From Lutjanus erythropterus (lineage: Eukaryota; Chordata; Actinopteri; Lutjaniformes; Lutjanidae), in the NCBI GenBank assembly GCA_020091685.1, contig CM034597.1:3745091-3809090 (forward strand): 64,000 nt of DNA. Reading direction: 5' to 3'. Both the position numbers and the translations under genes were made by a program. Shown here piece by piece: positions 58,201 to 64,000 of this stretch. Within the stretch, counting starts at the first letter, position 1, and every line of letters starts with the position of its first letter. Under the pieces are notes generated by a model. That model did not search any database. It saw nothing but the letters and a program-made list of their open reading frames with translations, and was not told where the DNA came from.

Positions 58201-59319
58201 AAACCAAGTAGGGTGGAGGATGCAGGTTCAGGATGGTCCTAGCAGGCAGTACATGTGCAATGGAAGACACAACATGCAAATGTAAGAGTTCCATCTGTCT
58301 ACATTTAGTATTTTAGATGACACACTTTTCTAATCCTCATTCCGACTTTTCAGTCCCAAACACAATCACAGACTGTGTTAAAGGTGGTTAAAGAGAAAAC
58401 AAAAAAAAGGGAGAGTATCCCTTTGTCTCTAAGGTCGCTTGACTTATTATTGAGACGGCTGGATGCATACAAAACCTACAAAGAAATGAAGTAAAATACA
58501 TCAAATTTACTTCAAGTCTCTTTCTCGTGGCTTTAGATATTATGTGTTCACAGGGACAGTGGAAAAGACAAGACAGCTGTTTCATTCCAGAATGAAAAAT
58601 GACAGCCTCTTTACCAAAAGAGGAATGCTGCAAAACAGCCATGGGAATAAGCATCTGCCATAATTAAATAATGAAGTTCATCTGTCTGTCTGTTCATCAC
58701 TTTGTAAACCCTGTTTTAAAGAAATATGAACAAGTTAATTCTTTTGATTAGTATCTTGCACTGCACTGTAACTTTCATCTGTCTTATTTGTTTTTTTATT
58801 TAACTTTTTCAAATTCTTTTTCAAACATTTGTCTGTTTTTTTAATCGGCCTGTTTTGATTTTATATTTTGTCCTGATGTTTGTTTTTATGTAACGCACTT
58901 TGAATTTCCTTGGAATTTGAAATCTGCTGTTGCCTGGGTCATGGTTTCCCAAGCTCACTTACGCCAAAGACAATAATTTCCACTCTTCATATTGTGTTGT
59001 ACTATAGATGCAACAGATTTATCTGTTGCTATGGTTACTTCTACTTGCTTCCTCCGGTAGAGCACAAAGGGCGTCCCATAATTCCACCACCCTTTTTTAC
59101 ACTGCCCCATCATTAGTAGCGCCCTCCACAGCTACGAGTGTGACTTGATTTGGAGTGACACTCGGTAGTGAAGTAATAGTGGGTAGGGACTGGATTGGGA
59201 TTGGGCCTGTATGTATGTGGCAGCCCCATCACTCTGACATTTCTCCATTAATGCATATCAAGGTTCTGTTTGTGCATGTTTGTGTATTTCGGGCTGATGT
59301 GTAGATATAACAACAGTTA
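58201..59319. other. unassigned sequence with a LINE/SINE tail-like piece
   Basis: 58740-58930 (TGTTTTGATTTTATATTTTG, TTTTTATGTAACGCACTTTG) resembles the fish retroposon tail that reads TATGTAAAGCACTTTGAATT. Otherwise no feature recognised. Confidence 0.4.
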
Positions 59320-60431
59320 CTTTGGTCTTCTGGAGGTGGTTCTTCTGTTTTGGGTTGTTGTTGGAAGACCTATTTTTATTGCTGACTGCTTGAAGTTTCC
59401 TTTCAAAATCTTCACTTATCCTTCTTTCTTCATGATTCCTTCCACCTTGACGAGATTCCCAGTTCCAGATGCACTGATCCCCACAACATTATACTCCCAC
59501 CACCATGTTTCACTGTGGGGATGATGTTCTTTGGGTTATACGCCTCTCCCTTCTTTCTCCAAATATAAGCAAAGTCTCTATGACCAAAGAGCTCTAGTTT
59601 CATCTCATCTGACCAAAGGACACGCTTGCAGTATTCATAATCTTTCTCCAGGTTGTCCTTAGCATACTTCAGTCTGGCTTGAAGGTGTCTCTTCTGCAGA
59701 AGTGGAATTTTTCTTGGTCTGCAAGCTTGCAGTCCATTCCTGTGCAGGGCTCTAGTGATTGTCTTTTGGCTTTGGCTCAGTCATTCACTAGTGTCTTGGC
59801 AGTTGTTCTGGGGTCTTTAGACACATCTCTCACTAGTTTTCTTTCCAGAGTCTTTAAAATCTTTCTTTTCCTACCTCTGCCAGGCTTGTTCTGAACTGTG
59901 TGGCTCTCTTTGAATTTCTTGATGATACTTCTCACTCCAGTTCTTGACACTTGGAAACACTGTGATGACTTTGTATATCCTCCTCCTGCTTTATGAGCAA
60001 CAATTCTTTTTCTCAAGTCTAAACTGATTTCTTTTGTTTTTGGCATGAAGCTTTCTCAAGTGACAGCTCAAACCCTTACTGAAGTTTTTATGCTGTGTGT
60101 AAATTGGAAGATAACCCTCAGTTCTAAATTGATTTTACAAGCTTTGAGCATTACAAAGTTAAAGCACATCATTGCACAACAGTGGTTTGTGCTATGCCTC
60201 AATAAAAAGGTTAGTTCTTAAGGAGGTTAATAATATTGACTCTGGTCATTATTTTTTCTGAAATAATTCTGTTATTTTGTGCAAACAAATAATTTATGCT
60301 TTCTAAAGAAAGCTAGTATGCTTAGATATGCTATGTTGAAAATTCCTTGCTATGTTAAAAAAAAAGCACTTGGGAAAATTTTGGAAAGAACTTTAAATTT
60401 CATAGGGGGCTTATAATTATGTCCTCAACTG
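59320..60431 (-). mobile_element. Tc1/mariner transposon with transposase pseudogene, 3'-truncated
   Basis: The right end (60431, minus reading CAGTTGAGGACATAATTATA) lies next to a TA (60432-60433). The transposase ATG is at 60046: MPKTKEISLDLRKRIVAHKA starts the paired DNA-binding domain, and residues to 89 (DPRTTAKTLVND) stay in frame. Then a TGA and a frameshift. The next frame reads TITRALHRNGLQACRPRK and VLWSDEMKLELFGH, with the first catalytic D in WSDE. Then PKNIIPTVKHGGGSIMLWGS, another frameshift (GTGNLVKVEGIMKKE), a stop, and KILKGNFKQSA. The FQQDNDPKHT block is degenerate (second D lost) and the last E and left inverted end are missing. Clearly non-autonomous. Confidence 0.85.
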
Positions 60432-60433
60432 TA

Positions 60434-61155
60434 TATACCAGTCTGTTCTCACGCTCAACACAGAAAATGACTCAGATAGATTGGTGCTGACCAAGCTGCT
60501 GTATCTGATGAGCTGGGAGTGAGAATGTGTTGTACAAACGGCAACAACCACAGACATGTCAAAAATGGTCCAGAGTTAAGAGTTTAAAATCACTCTGTGG
60601 GACGAGACTTTAAATTCTGTTGTCCTGTTTACATGGATTAAATTACAAAGTACTAGAATAGACATCTCTCCATTTTTCATAAAGGAATGTACAACTGTAA
60701 CTAAAGGTGTGACAAAGCACTGAAAAAGCTCACTGTAAATAAGAAAAGCAAAGGAAAAGCAAAAGGGGAAGAGAAGGGAAAGGAGAGAGGTGATTGGTAA
60801 ATGAAGGGTGAGGAGTGTCAGTGGCGCAGAAGAAAGAACAAATCACCTGCCAGGTCTGTCACGTTGTCTGTGCTCACACTCTCACTCCACCACCGTGTTA
60901 ATAGGAGCTGACATGTTGACATCCACATCATTTGCTGTTAACAAAACCAGAAACTTTCAGCCAATCAGAGAGCTTTAATAATGATTAATTGTCATCTTCA
61001 CCAGATCTCAGACAGGTGCTCCTCATACCCTCTGTTCACTGCTGAGGTTACATGCTGATGTGTATGATTCAGCACAAATCAAAGTAAGCGTGCCTGGGGT
61101 GTAATGATGCGCTTCAGTGGTGATGGAATGTCATATAGTATACAATTGCTTTAAC

Positions 61156-61157
<2 letters not shown>
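60434..61157. other. unassigned sequence; possible conserved stretch
   Basis: Purine-rich run at 60740-60800. 60950-61110 is repeat-free and contains GCTTTAATAATGATTAATTG; conservation untested. Confidence 0.35.

Positions 61158-61206
<49 letters not shown>
61158..61206. repeat. CA microsatellite
   Basis: About 24 CA units. Confidence 0.95.
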
Positions 61207-61209
<3 letters not shown>

Positions 61210-61631
61210 CATGCTCAGTCACAGGTGCCTGTTCAAACACAGGTGTACACATGTCTCTGCACAGCAGTAACATGAGGATAAATATGATTAATTTGCTGCA
61301 CACAACCTGAAGCATCTTCCAGTCAGGAAATGTTTGTTCAATTTCTGTAATCCCAGTGTAAAGTAACTGTAAACCGGATGTTGCAGTTTATGATCCGTCT
61401 TCAGTTCTGGCCATCAGCTAATGTATTTTGGAGTATTTCCATTACCTAGATGAGAAATTTGAAACCGTGATGAAATATTGAGGAGGCAGGGGAGAGTGTG
61501 TCTACATTATCATCAGCTTCATGTCTATTCTTCTCTCCCTCCCTGTAAACACAAGCAGCCTCAGTTCCCTCAGTTCCTCCTATCTGCTGGAACTGAAGTG
61601 TTCTCGCTCTGGCAGGGTCAATATTGACAGA

Positions 61632-61636
<5 letters not shown>

Positions 61637-61711
<75 letters not shown>
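61637..61711. repeat. GT microsatellite (longest in the window)
   Basis: About 37 uninterrupted TG units. It gives the CV-repeat ORFs at 61521-61849, which are not genes. Confidence 0.95.
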
Positions 61712-61714
<3 letters not shown>

Positions 61715-63046
61715 GAATGGACAGTCATCCAATTGAAGCTGAGCAGAGTCGCTCAACACAGAAATGCAGACTCAAGCTGTTTCCACATATGCACTACAAA
61801 CTACGTCTTGAGGACCAGGGCCGCATTTCTGAGTTTTGATGTACGTTAGCATTCTACGAAGATTTCTTTTTGTAAAGGAACTCAGGAAAGGATTCCTGAG
61901 TATTTCCCAGACTGTCCCTTACTGGGTGCTCTAAAGAAGAGCTGCTAAGGTACATTGTAAGTTGCAGCTGTCTTTCACTGTGGTGCTGAAAGTGATCACT
62001 TGTAAAGGCTAATAAATGACGTTTCAATATTTTGATATTGTTGTTGCACAATAGGCACCTGTAGCAGCATGTCCACATTTTATTGCTGAGTGTGTATGTG
62101 TGTGTATGTGTTGCACATATTGAGACACAATGGCTTACATAAAAATATATATTTTTCGATGAGTGGTGGCTGGATCACTCTTGTTGAGGATAAACAGCAG
62201 GACAGAGACGGATATTTTCTTAGGCAGCACTTTACTGTTCTCCACAGCTCAGCAGCTTCAAAACAACATTTCCCTGGTTACACTTCCTTTTTATGGGTCA
62301 CATGTCTCTTAACTAACCAATTAGAAGCTAGAAGGATCCAGCCAATTATTTAACTGTTTTTAACAACTCTGCTGCAAGTATTTTACATGTTAATATGTAA
62401 ATAATAATTTTGAACATAAATGTGTAAATAGTTAACTGTACAAACATTGTAAATATATTTTTAGCAAATTAATAAAATACATGAATTAACTTAACTTGTA
62501 AACCTTACACTACTTTTCACAAATTAGTAAGGTATACCTTTCAGAAGGCTCTGAGAAACAGCCTGCAAGCTGAAGGGAGACTTTTATGTGCACTTCACAA
62601 TGTACGTAGCCCTAAGGAAGCTCTGAGAAATAGTGCATCGTCCACATATGCCTTTTCACACATGCAGCAGACATAAGAAGATTGTCCAGGTCAGACATGT
62701 TCACATATTTTAGAAATACTCACACTGATATGCTCTGATATCAATACAGAGACTCTAAATGAACAAACTGTGATGGAAGAGGAGAAAGATAACACATGCA
62801 GAGATTGGCTCAGTCGGCAGTGATTATTTTTTCCCAGGATGGCCACCCTCTTTTACTCCTCTGTGTGAAGACAGCATGTTTCTCACTGGACATTATTCAT
62901 TGTAAACACATGTCAATATAGTGATAAATAAGACACTTAATGCATTTTTATTAAATTCCTTCAAAGTCTTCACCACATACAAAACAAAAAACATAAAATC
63001 AAAGTAAAATATTCTAATTCAAATGAAGTGGAAAAACTGTGCCCTA
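61712..63046. other. unassigned sequence
   Basis: A short palindrome CTCAGGAAAGGATTCCTGAG at 61880. No gene recognised. Confidence 0.4.
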
Positions 63047-63415
63047 ACACCCTCAATAAAGTGATAACACTAATAGTTTTAGTAAACAGTTAGTTTACAG
63101 ATTTCCCCTGTAAATTCATTGTTTCTGCACTTAATTTAAATGAGGATACTTTGATTTTATCGTTTTTGTTTGGCAGCCATTGTTGCCAGCCATTTGACTG
63201 ATTTTTTTTTTTTGTTTGTTTGTTTTTTTTACAGTTTTTTAAATTACAGTCAAACACCTTCAATAAAGTGATAACATGAATAATATTGTACAGATTTTCC
63301 TGTAAGTTTATTGTTTTTGCACTTATTTGTATTAGGATATTTTCTTTACTTTTATGGTTTTAGTTTGGCAGCTGTGGCTGTCAGTTATTTGACAGTTTCT
63401 TTTATGATTTATTTT
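63047..63415 (+). repeat. diverged tandem duplication, two units about 207 bp apart
   Basis: Unit 1 (63047) ACACCCTCAATAAAGTGATA and unit 2 (63254) ACACCTTCAATAAAGTGATA. Both continue with ACAGATTT(C/T)CCTGTAA, TTCATTGTTTCTGCACTT / TTTATTGTTTTTGCACTT, GTTTGGCAGC and (T)GGC/CATTTGAC pieces. Unit 1 carries a poly-T and TTTACAG extension. Palindromes such as TGGCAGCCATTGTTGCCA resemble fish CACTA-type MITE text. Confidence 0.65.
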
Positions 63416-64000
63416 TTATTACAAAGTATACTGCATACTGAAATGTGCTGAACTTTAATATTGAAGCCGTTCCTGCTCTGTGTGTTTGACCACTGAATGT
63501 GTCTTTACACTGGAGTATAGTGTATCTCAGTAGTTAAAGCCATCAGCAGAGCTTCTCAGTGACTCATCACATCGTCTCATGTTGACTAATGGAGTGGATG
63601 GATTTTCATAGGTAGTTAAGGGCCTTTCAGCAGTGCCCTGTGCACACATGAGGGAATTAAGCTGCTCAGTATTATCCATGCATTCTACTGCAAACATGTC
63701 TCAGTGGGGAACTGACCATGAGGGCTGAAAAGATCTTAAACAGAATATTTGAAGTGTGTGTTGTAGGAATACTGCTAGTTTAAACACCAAAATGGAATAT
63801 CTGAGATTTGAAGAAAGGATATTCATATGAGACCAAGCAAATGACATTCTGAGGAGCCACTTCTTCAGAGATGCTTGGACCTGACCAACTGTTTGGATAC
63901 CAAACAATGCTGATTGGGGGTTGGGCAAAAATGTTGGCTGGCACGGTGCACAAAAAGAAAAACTTTAAAAAAAGGTGTGAGATTTTGGATACAGGAACTT
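63416..64000. other. unassigned sequence
   Basis: No feature recognised. Confidence 0.4.

Noticed and set aside
61521-61849. Cys-Val repeat proteins
   Set aside because: Translations of a GT microsatellite.

Overview
The window reads as non-coding, repeat-rich DNA from a teleost fish, probably a percomorph. This rests on the mix of repeats rather than on any host gene: Tc1/mariner, hAT, TTAA-target and CACTG-ended short elements, tRNA-derived SINEs, a Penelope-like element, a CR1/L2/Rex-type LINE piece, a degenerate LTR element, and many CA/GT microsatellites. I found no open reading frame longer than about 275 codons, no rRNA or true tRNA gene, and no host exon I would defend. Nearly every ORF over 60 codons is a chance ORF, a microsatellite translation or a transposon relic.

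Layout. 0-8 kb: a MITE with an internal tandem repeat, a 41-bp minisatellite and a LINE reverse-transcriptase fragment, then mostly unassigned sequence. 8.7-18 kb: an hAT element with a preserved 8-bp target duplication, a SINE, a palindromic TTAA element, and the first copies of a dispersed family carrying the 5' part of a superfamily-2 (RecQ-like) helicase. 19-26 kb: hAT and other MITEs, a Penelope-like relic with a hammerhead-ribozyme-like motif, and an inverted-repeat element. 26-31.5 kb: an LTR element (minus strand) with a 42-bp coding minisatellite, next to a compound MITE, followed by two hAT-like elements. 31.5-42.7 kb: two more helicase-family copies, a fold-back element, a Tc1 relic interrupted by one arm of a 321-bp inverted repeat (about 97.5% identical arms), and a possible solo LTR. 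42.7-53 kb: sparse sequence, two more copies of the compound MITE, a CACTG element, an interleaved inverted repeat, and a second fold-back copy. 53-64 kb: two SINEs, one helicase-family copy, a larger Tc1 pseudogene with one intact end, long GT/CA tracts and a 207-bp tandem duplication.

The most interesting items are: (1) the helicase-fragment family, at least six copies in 64 kb, all losing the helicase just after Walker A; (2) a hammerhead-like fold at 23591-23628 in the Penelope relic; (3) the 321-bp inverted repeat at 39.45-40.72 kb; (4) three copies of a two-part compound MITE with the same junction; (5) a MITE family with a GATGTAACAAGA-type internal array in two copies. Family assignments come from remembered repeat consensus features and were not checked against any database.
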